DNA of 64,000 bases from Spongiibacter sp. IMCC21906 (GCF_001010805.1 NZ_CP011477.1:2433001-2497000), one strand, 5' to 3'. Shown: positions 40,581-50,762, counted from the first letter of the stretch. Translations and numbers: made by a program. The notes: generated from the letters alone by a model not told the origin.

Positions 40581-43500
40581 TTATAGCGCGGCCATCTCAG
40601 CCGCCTTTTCAAGATCAACCGACACTAAGCGCGACACCCCTGGCTCGTGCATAGTCACACCCATTAGCTGATCTGCCATCTCCATGGTGATTTTGTTGTG
40701 ACTAATGTAAATGAACTGCACCTCAGATGACATCTCCTTCACCATGCGAGAGTAGCGCCCCACATTGGCGTCATCCAGCGGCGCGTCCACCTCATCGAGC
40801 ATGCAAAACGGCGCTGGATTAAGACGGAAAATAGAAAACACCAAGGCAATCGCAGTAAGTGCTTTTTCACCACCAGACAACAAGTGAATAGTGCTATTAC
40901 GCTTGCCCGGCGGTCGCGCCATGATAGAAATACCGGTATTGAGCAAATCGTCCCCGGTCATTTCCAAATAGGCATTACCACCACCAAACACTTTCGGGAA
41001 CAAGGCCTGCAAACCTGCATTTACCTTGTCGAAGGTGTCTTTAAAGCGGTTGCGGGTTTCCTTGTCGATGCGGCGTATTGCCGACTCCAGGGTTTCCAGC
41101 GCTTCTTCCAGGTCCTGATTCTGTGCATCCAGATAGTTTTTGCGCTCAGATTGTTGCTTGTACTCTTCAATAGCGGCCAAGTTAATAGGGCCCAAGCGAG
41201 CAATCCGCCGCCCCACCGACTCCAGCTCTTCCTGCCAGCGGCTTTGGCTGGCCTCTTCCGGCAAGCTATCCTTAACCGTCTCCAGGTCAAACTGCGCTTC
41301 TTGAAGTTGATCCTGCAGAGCCTTACGACGCACTTCCAGCCCTTGCCGATCAACCCGAGCTTGCTCCAGTTTGCCCCGAACGTCCTGCAGACGCAGGTCA
41401 ATACCTTGACGACGCTGCTCGTTTTCCCGCAACTGGTGAGCCACCTGGTCCAAAGCCCGGCGAGCCTCTGCCAACTCTTCTTCCACCCGCAGGCGCTTAT
41501 CCAAATTCGCTTCTAGCTCCATTCGCAAATCGTCAATGGGGCTATCGTTATCGCCAAGGGAGGCCTCGATCTGGGCGCGGCGCTGGGCCAACATCTCTAA
41601 TTGCTGTTCGCTACGGCTGATATTTTGCGCTACCGCATCGCGCTGGGTCCGCAATGACTGGTGCCGCATCGCCAATTGATGAGAGTGATCTTTACTCTGG
41701 CGGGCCTTTTGTCTGGCGGCATCCAGTACGCTACGACTATTATCTCGATCTTTCAGCAAATTCTCGCGCTTGCCAGAATCCTGCTCCATTGCCTCAATGG
41801 CTTCTTGCAGGGTCATTCTCGCTTCTGCCAGCGACTCTTGCTCTAGCTGAAACTGTTTCCGCTGCTCTTCAATATCCGCATCCAAACGCTGACGTCGAGC
41901 CAATAGCTGTTCATTTCTGGCTTGTTGCGCACTCAACTCGGCTTTAACTTCACTTTGCTTCCGGCTGTGCTGCTGCACATCGCGCTGGGCTGCCTCCCGA
42001 TCCTGCTCAAAAACTTTAAGCGATTCCCGGCTAGATTCCAGTGTGCTTAACAGTTCAGCCAGCGTGGCTTCCTGAACATCAACCCGCGCCTGCAAGTCCT
42101 GCAACTCCTGTTGCCGCTGCAATACCCCGCCTTGCTCCGCCTGGCCTTTGCTGACTCGCAGCCAATGGGCACCAAACCACAGTCCCTCTGGGGTAATAAC
42201 CGACTCGTCGGCAGCTAATGTGCTACGCATAGCCAAGGCGTCGTTGAGATCCGTCGCCGTTTTAATTTTTTGCAGCGCAGCAGCCAAGGCACCTGCCCCC
42301 GACACTTTATCGGCAAGACTGCCCGGCGTAGCAGTGACCTCATCAGCCACTTCAACAAAATTCAGCTGGCCTTGTTCCAGATCATTTAAAAGACTGGAAA
42401 CCGACGCCAAAGAGTCAATCTGCAAAGCTTGCAGCTGGTCAGCCAAAACTGTTTCTACCGCTGTCTGCCAAGTTTCATCGACGTTTAAATGCTCAGCCAA
42501 CACCGGCTGACTGCTGAGGCCGTGTTTTTCCAGCCAGGCTTGGGCCTTGTCATCATTTTGCCCTAACGCCGCTTGTTGCAGGGCCTCTAGCGAGGCGGCC
42601 CGACCACGTCCTTTTTGCAGCTCACTACGCAGGCGATCCAGTTCGTCTTCGCCCCGCTTGATATCGTCTCGGCAGCGTTCAATTTTAGGCAGCAGCTCGT
42701 CCAATCGCGCCTGCATGGACTCGCCTTCTAGTTCCATTTCTGCTGCTTGCTGCTGCAACAGCTCGATTTCTTCGCCATCGTCGTCGCCGACAAGGCCTCG
42801 ACGCTCCTGCTCAACTTTTTGAATGCGTTCCTGTAGCCGTTGCAAACTCAGTTCAAGATGTTGAATTCGAGATTGCTCTACCTCAGCACGCTGCCTCGGC
42901 TGGGCGGCATCCTGATTGAATTCGTCCCAGCGCTGTTGCCACGACTGCATGGATTCTTCTGCCACGACCAAGGCTTCGGTGGCCACTTCTTCCTCTGCTG
43001 CCAACATTTCCAGCTCGGGTGTTAACTGTTCCAGCTCTTCTTCCCAACGCAAGGCATTTTCCTTGTCGCCTTCTAGGTGCTGGCGCGTTTCAAGCTGGCT
43101 CGCCTCCAATTGCTGCAAATCATCACTGAGCTGACGCTGACGTTCTTGTTGATGCTGAATGGTCTGCTCGGCCTTGGCGATTTCAGTGCCGATACTGTAA
43201 AAACGGCCCTGAACTTCGTTAAAACTATCATTGAGCTGGCTGTGCTGATCCCGAGCTTGCTCGATGGCCGTGTCGACCGAAACCTGCTCGGTGACGACAG
43301 CTTCTCGGTCCAGCTCCAAGCGGCTGATGCGCGATTCCTTTTCTTTAACCTGATCGTCCAACTCGCTCCACTGCAATACCTGCAACTGCGCTTTGAGTAA
43401 GCGCTCGTCTTTTTTGTATTCGGTGTATTTTTCTGCCGCAGCGGCCTGGCGTTGCAAATGCTGGAGCTGACGTTCCAGCTCATCCCGCAAATCGGTCAAA

Positions 43501-44078
43501 CGCTCCAAATTCTCTTGGGTACGGCGCATGCGGTTTTCGGTTTCCCGGCGGCGTTCCTTATACTTGGAAATCCCGGCGGCTTCTTCAACAAACACCCGCA
43601 GCTCTTCTGGCTTAGACTCAATCAAGCGGGAGATCATGCCCTGCTCGATAATCGCGTAGCTGCGCGGGCCCAACCCAGTACCCAAGAAAATATCGGTGAT
43701 ATCCCGGCGGCGGCATTTGCTGCCATTTAAATAGTATTCAGACGTTCCTTCCCGGGTGACCTTACGGCGTATCGCAATTTCGCTGTAGCGGGCATATTCA
43801 CCGCCCAGTTTCCCGGCGCTGTTATCAAACACCAACTCAATAGAAGCCTGGCCGACGGGCTTACGATTGACCGAGCCGTTAAAAATAACGTCGGTCATCG
43901 ACTCGCCCCGGAGGTTTTTGGCCGAGCTTTCGCCCATTACCCAGCGCACCGCGTCGATGATATTAGATTTGCCGCAGCCGTTAGGGCCTACCACCGCAGA
44001 GAGGTTAGACGGGAAGTGAACCGTAGTTGGATCGACGAAGGACTTAAACCCCGCCAGTTTGATACTTTTCAGACGCAT
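40581..44078 (-). CDS. smc: Chromosome segregation ATPase SMC
   Basis: 1165 residues. N-terminal Walker A 'GPNGCGKS' (32-39), long coiled coils, a hinge region around 510-640 ('LAEHLNVDETWQTAVETVLA'), return coil, then signature 'LLSGGEKALTAIAL' and Walker B 'FCMLDEVDAPLDDANVGR'. It organises chromosomes, as a dimer with ScpA/ScpB. The smc-zipA-ligA order is conserved in Pseudomonas and relatives, which use SMC in addition to or instead of MukB. Confidence 0.98.
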   Translation of the reverse strand: MRLKSIKLAGFKSFVDPTTVHFPSNLSAVVGPNGCGKSNIIDAVRWVMGESSAKNLRGESMTDVIFNGSVNRKPVGQASIELVFDNSAGKLGGEYARYSEIAIRRKVTREGTSEYYLNGSKCRRRDITDIFLGTGLGPRSYAIIEQGMISRLIESKPEELRVFVEEAAGISKYKERRRETENRMRRTQENLERLTDLRDELERQLQHLQRQAAAAEKYTEYKKDERLLKAQLQVLQWSELDDQVKEKESRISRLELDREAVVTEQVSVDTAIEQARDQHSQLNDSFNEVQGRFYSIGTEIAKAEQTIQHQQERQRQLSDDLQQLEASQLETRQHLEGDKENALRWEEELEQLTPELEMLAAEEEVATEALVVAEESMQSWQQRWDEFNQDAAQPRQRAEVEQSRIQHLELSLQRLQERIQKVEQERRGLVGDDDGEEIELLQQQAAEMELEGESMQARLDELLPKIERCRDDIKRGEDELDRLRSELQKGRGRAASLEALQQAALGQNDDKAQAWLEKHGLSSQPVLAEHLNVDETWQTAVETVLADQLQALQIDSLASVSSLLNDLEQGQLNFVEVADEVTATPGSLADKVSGAGALAAALQKIKTATDLNDALAMRSTLAADESVITPEGLWFGAHWLRVSKGQAEQGGVLQRQQELQDLQARVDVQEATLAELLSTLESSRESLKVFEQDREAAQRDVQQHSRKQSEVKAELSAQQARNEQLLARRQRLDADIEEQRKQFQLEQESLAEARMTLQEAIEAMEQDSGKRENLLKDRDNSRSVLDAARQKARQSKDHSHQLAMRHQSLRTQRDAVAQNISRSEQQLEMLAQRRAQIEASLGDNDSPIDDLRMELEANLDKRLRVEEELAEARRALDQVAHQLRENEQRRQGIDLRLQDVRGKLEQARVDRQGLEVRRKALQDQLQEAQFDLETVKDSLPEEASQSRWQEELESVGRRIARLGPINLAAIEEYKQQSERKNYLDAQNQDLEEALETLESAIRRIDKETRNRFKDTFDKVNAGLQALFPKVFGGGNAYLEMTGDDLLNTGISIMARPPGKRNSTIHLLSGGEKALTAIALVFSIFRLNPAPFCMLDEVDAPLDDANVGRYSRMVKEMSSEVQFIYISHNKITMEMADQLMGVTMHEPGVSRLVSVDLEKAAEMAAL

Positions 44079-44205
44079 AGAATGCTAGGAAATCCGTTTT
44101 GTGGTGGTGACCGTTATTTTTCAGCAAAGCGAGATTATAGCCTGCCCGACTCTGAGTAAAAGCAGAAATTACAGGCTGCGACAGCCAAAGCAGCAATTAA
44201 GCGAA

Positions 44206-44229
44206 TTTTACGCCCTCATGGGCGTAAAA
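44206..44229 (-). terminator. Probable terminator after ccmI
   Basis: TTTTACGCCC-TCAT-GGGCGTAAAA is a perfect 10-bp stem with a 4-base loop, 67 bases past the ccmI stop. The T run is within the stem, so it is weaker than a classical terminator; it is symmetric and could also act on the other strand. Confidence 0.55.
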
Positions 44230-44296
44230 CAGCATAGAGAGAAGGAAGACAAACCATAAAAACCATCACCGGCAACAATCATGTTCTTAGTAGCGA

Positions 44297-45499
44297 TTAT
44301 TTTTCAAGCTGCTGATTAATCAGCAGCGTTAACGCTTTATCCTCACCGGCTTCGATGGTTTGCGGCGCGGCGATCCAATCTCCATGTTGACGAATAGCGG
44401 TGCCATTCAAGCTGATATGCGCCGTAATCACCAAATTGGCAAAATCCTTTAAAGTCTTGCCCTGTCGAATCACATCCGCGTCAGTGATGAATACCGACAC
44501 CGGCCAAGAGGATTGATTCACCCCCCGACGCACCGCCGCTACCGGCATAGGGTTGCCGTCATCGCTCTTGGCCACCACAAACAAAACCCCATCTGGCGTC
44601 GCCCCCAAATCAGGATCAACAGCAACGCTAACGCTCAAACCGCTCAGCTCACCTGCTGCCTGTGCTCTTTCCTTTGCCGTCGCCAAGCCTTGTTGAATGA
44701 CCGCCTGCTCACTGCTCCCGGCCGCCAAGCCCGGTAACAGTCGCTGCCAGTAGTCAATTGCCGTTAAATAATCTCCCTTGGCAAAGGCATCAATACCCAG
44801 CACACCCAGAGCCGTGGCTTGCCGGGGCGCAATCGCCAGCGCCTGTTTCAGCAACTGACGCATATCCCCATCCAATTGGCGGTTATTCGCCAAATAGCGG
44901 GCTTGAGCCAGCTGGGCCATCAGCTCGGCATCATTGGGAAAGAGCTCCAACAAGCGTTGGTAATACGGCGCTGCCCCGGCAAAATCACCCGCCTGACGAC
45001 GCAAACTCGCCATCATCGACAGATGATCCGGGCTATCCGGGCGCTTGGCCAAGGCGCTCTGCAAACGCTGCTCAAATTCCTCTAAAAGCTCAGGGCTAAG
45101 CTGCGGGGCTTCGACAATCTCCTGCTGCATTTGCCGCAATGCTAAATCTTCTTGGTAGCCCAACAGCTGATATAAGAGGATGGCCAGCAGAGGAATCAGC
45201 AGCAGTAATACATATAAACTGCGCTGTTTACTCTGCAAACCCTCAAAATCCGGACGCTGGTCGGTTTCATTTACCAGCTGCCGCTTGAGCTCCTGCTCTA
45301 GCTCTTCCAGCTGGCTGGCATCAATAAGGCCGGTGTTAAAATCGGCTTTTAACTCCTGCTGGCGTTGACGAAAGAAGGATTGCTGAGCAGCAAGATGGCG
45401 CTGTGCATTCACGGCTTGCGGTCGCTTACGCGCAGCAGCCAACACAATGATCAGCGCCACCAGCACGAGAATTCCCATACCCAGATAAAGCTCAATCAC
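44297..45499 (-). CDS. ccmI: c-type cytochrome biogenesis protein CcmI (TPR)
   Basis: About 400 residues from the GTG at 45499, which has GGAGG 8 bases upstream and overlaps the ccmH stop by 8 bases. Two N-terminal helices ('LGMGILVLVALIIVLAAA', 'LYVLLLLIPLLAILLYQLLG') flank a Leu/Gln-rich loop; then TPR-like repeats (about 145-255) and a C-terminal periplasmic domain. CcmI holds apocytochrome c for the CcmFH heme lyase. Last gene of the ccm operon. It corresponds to CycH or the C-terminal half of E. coli CcmH. Confidence 0.92.
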   Translation of the reverse strand: MIELYLGMGILVLVALIIVLAAARKRPQAVNAQRHLAAQQSFFRQRQQELKADFNTGLIDASQLEELEQELKRQLVNETDQRPDFEGLQSKQRSLYVLLLLIPLLAILLYQLLGYQEDLALRQMQQEIVEAPQLSPELLEEFEQRLQSALAKRPDSPDHLSMMASLRRQAGDFAGAAPYYQRLLELFPNDAELMAQLAQARYLANNRQLDGDMRQLLKQALAIAPRQATALGVLGIDAFAKGDYLTAIDYWQRLLPGLAAGSSEQAVIQQGLATAKERAQAAGELSGLSVSVAVDPDLGATPDGVLFVVAKSDDGNPMPVAAVRRGVNQSSWPVSVFITDADVIRQGKTLKDFANLVITAHISLNGTAIRQHGDWIAAPQTIEAGEDKALTLLINQQLEK

Positions 45500-45977
45500 G
45501 CTGAGAACCTCCCCGCGCATCATCACCCTCATCCATTAATTGGCTTAAGCGTTGTTGCTCCGCTGTGCTCAACTCTCCGCTGACCGGCACATCACCACTG
45601 CGACGCGCCGACAGCCGCCACCACACCAGCCCGCCTAACAACACCAAGGCGATAGGACCAAGCCACAATACCGACGTGGCCGCCGACATTCGGGGGCGAT
45701 AAAGTACAAAATCGCCGTAGCGCTGGAGCATATATTGGGTAATTTCAATATCGCTTTTGCCCGCCATAATCATGCGATGAATTTCTCTGCGTAAATCTTG
45801 AGCAATGGCCGCATCAGAGCCAGATAGATTCTGGTTCTGGCATTTGGGACAACGCAGCTCATCGATAAAATTCTGGTAGCGTTGCCGCTGCACATCATTG
45901 TCAAAGCGATAGGTTTCGATCACCGCAAAACTCGACACCGAAAACAACAACGCCAATATCAATACCAGGGGCTTCAT
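45492..45977 (-). CDS. ccmH: Cytochrome c maturation protein CcmH
   Basis: 161 residues from the ATG at 45977, which overlaps the ccmG stop (ATGA). Signal peptide (1-18), the redox motif 'LRCPKCQNQN' at 41-50, then a C-terminal membrane helix ('LWLGPIALVLLGGLVWW'). It reduces the CxxCH disulfide of apocytochrome c for heme ligation. It is the short form, with CcmI as a separate protein. Confidence 0.94.
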   Translation of the reverse strand: MKPLVLILALLFSVSSFAVIETYRFDNDVQRQRYQNFIDELRCPKCQNQNLSGSDAAIAQDLRREIHRMIMAGKSDIEITQYMLQRYGDFVLYRPRMSAATSVLWLGPIALVLLGGLVWWRLSARRSGDVPVSGELSTAEQQRLSQLMDEGDDARGGSQRD

Positions 45978-46528
45978 TGCGACGACTCGTTCAGCTTCGC
46001 TAGCTGGGGCAAAAACTGCCTGTCCCAAACTTGTTGATCCAAGGCGCCCTGGTAACGAAACCGCACAATTCCCTCAGCATCGACCAAATAGGTTTCGGGG
46101 GCACCGGTCACGCCCAAATCAAGACCAAACACCCCGTCGGGATCAAACAAGGTCGCCACATAGGGGTTACCTTTTTCTGTTAGCCAATTTTTGGCTTCCG
46201 GCGCATTGTCCTTGTAATCCACTGAATAAATGCGCACACCCTCTTGCGCCAACTTTAGTAAAAAAGGGTGTTCAAAATGACAACTGGGACACCAGGTTGC
46301 CCACACATTTAACAAAAACCAATCGCCGCCCAGTAAATCCGCGCGCGTTAGGGTTTGACCGGTGCTCAACTCGGTTAGAGCAAAGCCTGGCAAGGGTTGA
46401 TCAATCAAGGCCGAAGGCATGGCGGTGGGACTGTATTCGCCAGTTTGCACTCGCTTCTCAACGCCAAAAAAAACCGCCGCCAAAATGACAAAAATCACCA
46501 GCGGCAGAAAAAGCTTAAGCCTTTCCAT
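45974..46528 (-). CDS. ccmG: Thiol:disulfide interchange protein CcmG (DsbE)
   Basis: 184 residues from the ATG at 46528 (14-base overlap with ccmF). An N-terminal anchor helix (4-21) and a periplasmic thioredoxin fold with active site W-C80-P-S-C83 ('WATWCPSCHFEHPF'); cis-Pro in 'GVTGAPETYLVD'. It passes electrons from DsbD to CcmH/apocytochrome. Confidence 0.95.
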   Translation of the reverse strand: MERLKLFLPLVIFVILAAVFFGVEKRVQTGEYSPTAMPSALIDQPLPGFALTELSTGQTLTRADLLGGDWFLLNVWATWCPSCHFEHPFLLKLAQEGVRIYSVDYKDNAPEAKNWLTEKGNPYVATLFDPDGVFGLDLGVTGAPETYLVDAEGIVRFRYQGALDQQVWDRQFLPQLAKLNESSQ

Positions 46529-48503
46529 AGTCGACTCCTGTGTTATCGGCAACGGTACCGGGTTTGCCTGTGACTCGATAACGACGATCAAAAATCGCTA
46601 GCAGGCCGCCTAATGCCATTAACACCCCACCGCCCCATATCCACCGCACAAAGGGTTTTATATGAATTCGTACCGCCCAGGCATCGCGACCCACTGGTTC
46701 GCCCATCGCCACATACACATCTCGCCATATACCGGCATCAATCGCCGCCTCGGTCATCACCTGCTGACCTCTGGCGTGATAGCGCCGTTTTTCCGGGTGC
46801 AAGTCGGTTATGATTTTGCCGTCTTGAAAGAGGGTGAAATGGCCTTGTTGGCCGCGATAATTTGGGCCTTCAAGTGGGTTGATGCTGTTAAAACGAAGAC
46901 GGTAACCAAAGGCGCTTTCGGCTTCTTCTCCCACCGCCAAACGAAGATCCCGCTCATCGTGAAAGCTGGTAGTCATCGCAACCCCTAAAATACTGCAAGC
47001 CAAGCCCAGATGGGCGATCAACATGCCATAATAAGACGGACTCAGACGCTTCAAACCTTTTGCCAAACTGCTGGCGTGGCGCAGCTTAAACCGTAAATTC
47101 ACGACGCTGCTACTCACGATCCAAGCGGTCAGCAAAACCCCCAGCGTGGCGCCAATATGAAATTCGCCACCCAGCCAAGCAGGTAAAATCAGTGCCAGCA
47201 AGGCACTGGCAACAAAAGCGCCCAACATGGTGGGCCACCAATCTTGCCAGCGACTGCGCTTCCACTGGGTAGATGGGCCAAGGCCCAGAGCCAAGCCCAG
47301 CAAACAACACAGCGGTACAAAAATAGCGTTGAAATACGGTGGCCCCACAGAGTATTTACCCAGCCCTGCAAAATCCATAACCAGCGGAAACAAGGTTCCC
47401 AGCAACACGGTGAGGGCTGCCACAATCAACAGGATATTATTGACCAGCAGCAAGGCTTCTCGAGACAGTTTAGTGAAGGAGACATTGCGATTTTCGCTCG
47501 GTGCTTTAAAGGCGTACAAGGTTAAAGAACCCCCCACGACCAACACCAAAAAGCCCAAAATAAACATGCCTCTAGTAGGGTCAGCGGCAAAGGAATGCAC
47601 CGACGTTAATATCCCTGAACGGACCAGGAAAGTCCCCAGCAGGCTCAATGAAAAAGCAAAAATTGCCAGTAGCAACGTCCAACTTTTAAAAGCGCCGCGC
47701 TTCTCAGTGACAGCCAAGGAATGGATCAAGGCCGTACCCACCAACCAAGGCATAAATGAGGCGTTTTCTACCGGGTCCCAAAACCACCAGCCACCCCAGC
47801 CTAATTCGTAATAAGCCCACCAGCTTCCCAAGGTGATGCCGACGGTCAAAAACAGCCAAGCGATATTGGTCCAGGGCCGTGACCAACGCGCCCAGCTGGC
47901 ATCCATTCGACCACTGAGCAAAGCGGCAATAGCAAAGGCAAAGGCCACGGAAAAACCAACATAACCCACGTATAACATGGGCGGATGAATCACCATGCCG
48001 GGATCTTGCAGCAGCGGATTAAGGTCCTGGCCCTCTGCTGGAATATTAATGAGATGGCGGGCGAAGGGATTGGAGGTAAACAGCGAAAAGCTGAAAAAGC
48101 CCACGGCAATCATGCCCATCACCGACAGCACTCGGGCCAGAATATCCAAGGGTAACTGCCGAGAAAACAAGGCCACCGCGATGGTCCATAGCGTCAGAAT
48201 TTCCAACCACAGCAACAGCGAGCCTTCATGGCCACCCCACAAGGCGCTGAACTTATACGCCACCGGTAATAAAGTATTGGACTGGGCAGCAACAATATCG
48301 ACGGAAAAATCGTCGCTGATAAACGCATAGACCAGGCACAGCGTTGAAATACTGGTAAACACAAACTGCCCCAGCGCCAGATAGCGCCCCGAGGCCATTG
48401 CTGCTGCATCTCCCCGGTAGACGCCGACCATCGGCAAAATGGCCAAAGCCAACGCAAAACAGAGCCCCAGAATTAAAGCAAAGTGACCTAGCTCAACTAT
48501 CAC
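46515..48503 (-). CDS. ccmF: Cytochrome c heme lyase subunit CcmF
   Basis: 662 residues with about 15 membrane helices. The heme-handling WWD motif 'WWFWDPVENASFMPWL' lies near 235-250, and conserved periplasmic His residues ('MVIHPPMLY', 'TALIHSLAV') flank it. It forms the heme lyase with CcmH/I. The GTG start shares GTGA with the ccmE stop. Confidence 0.97.
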   Translation of the reverse strand: MIVELGHFALILGLCFALALAILPMVGVYRGDAAAMASGRYLALGQFVFTSISTLCLVYAFISDDFSVDIVAAQSNTLLPVAYKFSALWGGHEGSLLLWLEILTLWTIAVALFSRQLPLDILARVLSVMGMIAVGFFSFSLFTSNPFARHLINIPAEGQDLNPLLQDPGMVIHPPMLYVGYVGFSVAFAFAIAALLSGRMDASWARWSRPWTNIAWLFLTVGITLGSWWAYYELGWGGWWFWDPVENASFMPWLVGTALIHSLAVTEKRGAFKSWTLLLAIFAFSLSLLGTFLVRSGILTSVHSFAADPTRGMFILGFLVLVVGGSLTLYAFKAPSENRNVSFTKLSREALLLVNNILLIVAALTVLLGTLFPLVMDFAGLGKYSVGPPYFNAIFVPLCCLLGLALGLGPSTQWKRSRWQDWWPTMLGAFVASALLALILPAWLGGEFHIGATLGVLLTAWIVSSSVVNLRFKLRHASSLAKGLKRLSPSYYGMLIAHLGLACSILGVAMTTSFHDERDLRLAVGEEAESAFGYRLRFNSINPLEGPNYRGQQGHFTLFQDGKIITDLHPEKRRYHARGQQVMTEAAIDAGIWRDVYVAMGEPVGRDAWAVRIHIKPFVRWIWGGGVLMALGGLLAIFDRRYRVTGKPGTVADNTGVDYGKA

Positions 48504-48973
48504 GTCCCAGTCGACTCCTTGGCTGCCGCGGCTTGCGCAGCCGCCCTCGCCTCGGTCTTTTTCAGGGCATCACTCACTTCAGGGGGCATATAATTCTCAT
48601 CGTGTTTCGCCAGTACTTGGGTGGCATAAAACACGCCATCGCTCCCGAGGTTTCCCGAAACAACGACGCCCTCACCCTCGGCAAATAAATCGGGGAGAAT
48701 GCCTTCATATTCAACCGGGACTACGGCGCTAAAGTCGGTAACCACAAACTGTACCTTTAGACTATCCTCACTGCGTTTGATACTGCCCTCTTGTACCATG
48801 CCCCCGGCGCGAATCTTTTTGTCCAATGGTGCTTTACCGGCAACAATGTCTGCCGGGGGATAAAATAAATTGATATTTTCTCGCAGGGCGTAACCTAAAA
48901 AGGCCGCCGCAACCGCGACAAGCAACAAGATAAAGATGACGATCATTAATCGTTGTTTACGGACAGGATGCAT
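48500..48973 (-). CDS. ccmE: Periplasmic heme chaperone CcmE
   Basis: 157 residues. An N-terminal signal-anchor (10-28), OB-fold, and the heme-binding H124 in 'VLAKHDENYMPPEV'. It carries heme covalently from CcmABCD to CcmF. The last ~25 residues are a Lys/Ala-rich tail. It shares one base with the ccmD stop. Confidence 0.97.
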   Translation of the reverse strand: MHPVRKQRLMIVIFILLLVAVAAAFLGYALRENINLFYPPADIVAGKAPLDKKIRAGGMVQEGSIKRSEDSLKVQFVVTDFSAVVPVEYEGILPDLFAEGEGVVVSGNLGSDGVFYATQVLAKHDENYMPPEVSDALKKTEARAAAQAAAAKESTGT

Positions 48974-49164
48974 TAGCCCTCACTCCTCTGAGCCGATTGT
49001 TCCCGACGCAGCACGGCGCGAATCCGTTGCTCTGTTAGCCGTCGGCGTCGAGCTGGCGCCATCACCAACGCCAGCAAGACCAGCGCAGAAATGCCGTAAC
49101 AAAACCAAACATAGCTGCCGTGACCATCCATGCTCCACAACGCAGAAAAACTCTCAAAAACCAC
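48973..49164 (-). CDS. ccmD: Heme exporter protein CcmD
   Basis: 63 residues from a GTG with a GGGAGAG ribosome site. One helix (about 16-37, 'SYVWFCYGISALVLLALVMA') followed by an Arg-rich cytoplasmic tail, the CcmD hallmark. The small protein helps release holo-CcmE from CcmABC. Position between ccmC and ccmE supports the call. Confidence 0.9.
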   Translation of the reverse strand: MVFESFSALWSMDGHGSYVWFCYGISALVLLALVMAPARRRRLTEQRIRAVLRREQSAQRSEG

Positions 49165-49168
49165 GCGT

Positions 49169-49903
49169 TTACTCTCCCACCAGCGTTTTCACCCAACGGG
49201 TGTTGCGCTCTCGTTCCAAAATTTCGGCTCGGGTATAACTCAATACCATCCAAGCAAAAAACAGATACATGCCACTGATCGTTGCCAATAACGGCCTTAG
49301 CATACTGGGATGGATGGACGATTCACCAACAAATTTGATACTGGCGGGTTGATGCAGGCTATACCACCACTCCACCGACCAATAAATAATAGGAATATTC
49401 ACCGCACCAACAATGGCCAGCACCGCACAGGCCTTGGCTGCCGCGTCACGATTTTCAAAGGCTTGATGCAGGGCAATAATGCCTAAATACAAAAAGAACA
49501 GGATCAGCACCGAGGTAATTCTGGCATCCCACACCCACCAGGTTCCCCAGGTCGGCTTTCCCCAAACTGCGCCGGTAAGCAGCGCTAAAAACGTTAGCGA
49601 AGCTCCAATTGGGGCAATGGCTTTCATCACCATTGCCGCCAGTTTCATTCGCCAGATCAAATGAATGGCACCAGCGGTGGCCATTACCATATACCCGCCC
49701 ATGGCCACCGCCGCAGCGGGAACATGAATATAAATGATTCGAAAACTATTACCTTGTTTGAAGTCTTCTGGCACAAATGCCAGCCCCCAAACACTGCCCA
49801 ACACAAGCAGCACCACAGCTGGCAAAGCTAACCAGGGAATCAAACGGCCGCTGAACTGATAAAACCAGCGTGGCGATCCCCATTTATGTATAAAAGCCCA
49901 CAT
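49169..49903 (-). CDS. ccmC: Heme handling protein CcmC
   Basis: 244 residues from the ATG at 49903 ('MWAFIHKWGSPRWFY'), six helices, periplasmic WWD motif 'WGTWWVWDARIT' and 'IYIHVPAAAVAMGG' with a heme-ligand His. It attaches heme to CcmE. A 163-bp gap separates it from ccmB, unusual in an otherwise overlapping operon; it may hold an internal promoter, though I see no clear one. Confidence 0.95.
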   Translation of the reverse strand: MWAFIHKWGSPRWFYQFSGRLIPWLALPAVVLLVLGSVWGLAFVPEDFKQGNSFRIIYIHVPAAAVAMGGYMVMATAGAIHLIWRMKLAAMVMKAIAPIGASLTFLALLTGAVWGKPTWGTWWVWDARITSVLILFFLYLGIIALHQAFENRDAAAKACAVLAIVGAVNIPIIYWSVEWWYSLHQPASIKFVGESSIHPSMLRPLLATISGMYLFFAWMVLSYTRAEILERERNTRWVKTLVGE

Positions 49904-50072
49904 TGCCAAAACCGATACCCTAAGCTAGTAAATTCAACATGCCTTGCAAATATTCATTAACACTCAAAGCGACTGCATGCTTGAGGTCATTACGTCCTCG
50001 ACACACGTTTAACAACTGCAACGCCTCATTGTAAAACAGCACGGTCCTTCGCACTGTAGTCCATTGGTCCCA

Positions 50073-50762
50073 TTATTGGTCTACGCTGATCCGTAACGAC
50101 GCTGAAATAGCCAATGGTGCCAACGCAATCGCGAGCAATAAAAACCCCGCCAGCACCGATAACTGCGGCAAATACGCCGCCGATTCTGCTGCAGACTGGA
50201 CGGCACTGCTGCCAAAAATCAGCACCGGAATATACAGGGGTAGCGTAATCAATGACAGCAACAGCCCCCCTTTTCGCAGCCCCACCGTTAGCGCAGCCGC
50301 GATGGCACCAATAAAGCTCAACACCCCAGACCCCAGCAGTAAACTCATCATCATTACTGGCATTCCGGTACTGGGCATTTGCAGAATTAATGCCAGCACC
50401 GGCGAAATCAAACTCAACGGTAGTCCGGTCATCAACCAATGAGCCAAGACTTTAGCCATAACTTGGGGATATAAGGGCACAGGGCTGAGCAGCATCTGCT
50501 CAAGACTGGCATCGTCAAAGTCGCCCCGAAACAAATGGTCCGTCGCCAACAAAGACGCGAGCAGTGCCACCACCCAGACGATGCCCGGTGCCAATTGGCC
50601 CAGCAGCGCTGGATCGGGGCCGATGCCCAATGGAAACAGCGAGCAGACCATCAAGAAAAAAATCAGCGGGTTGCTCCACTCACTTCCCCGGCGCAACGCT
50701 GCCGAGAGATCGCGGCGCAATACCGCCATCGCCACGCCAAACAGACTAATGGAGGCTGACAT
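50073..50762 (-). CDS. ccmB: Heme exporter protein CcmB
   Basis: 229 residues with six membrane helices, 'RRDLSAALRRGSEWSNPLIF' at the N-terminus and 'DDASLEQMLLSPVPLYPQVM' in the cytoplasmic loop. It is the permease partner of the CcmA ATPase. The ATG at 50762 overlaps the ccmA stop. Confidence 0.95.
   Translation of the reverse strand: MSASISLFGVAMAVLRRDLSAALRRGSEWSNPLIFFLMVCSLFPLGIGPDPALLGQLAPGIVWVVALLASLLATDHLFRGDFDDASLEQMLLSPVPLYPQVMAKVLAHWLMTGLPLSLISPVLALILQMPSTGMPVMMMSLLLGSGVLSFIGAIAAALTVGLRKGGLLLSLITLPLYIPVLIFGSSAVQSAAESAAYLPQLSVLAGFLLLAIALAPLAISASLRISVDQ

Noticed and set aside
50026-50439. 137-residue open frame in the ccmB region
   Set aside because: It is a shadow of ccmB in another frame with unlikely composition.
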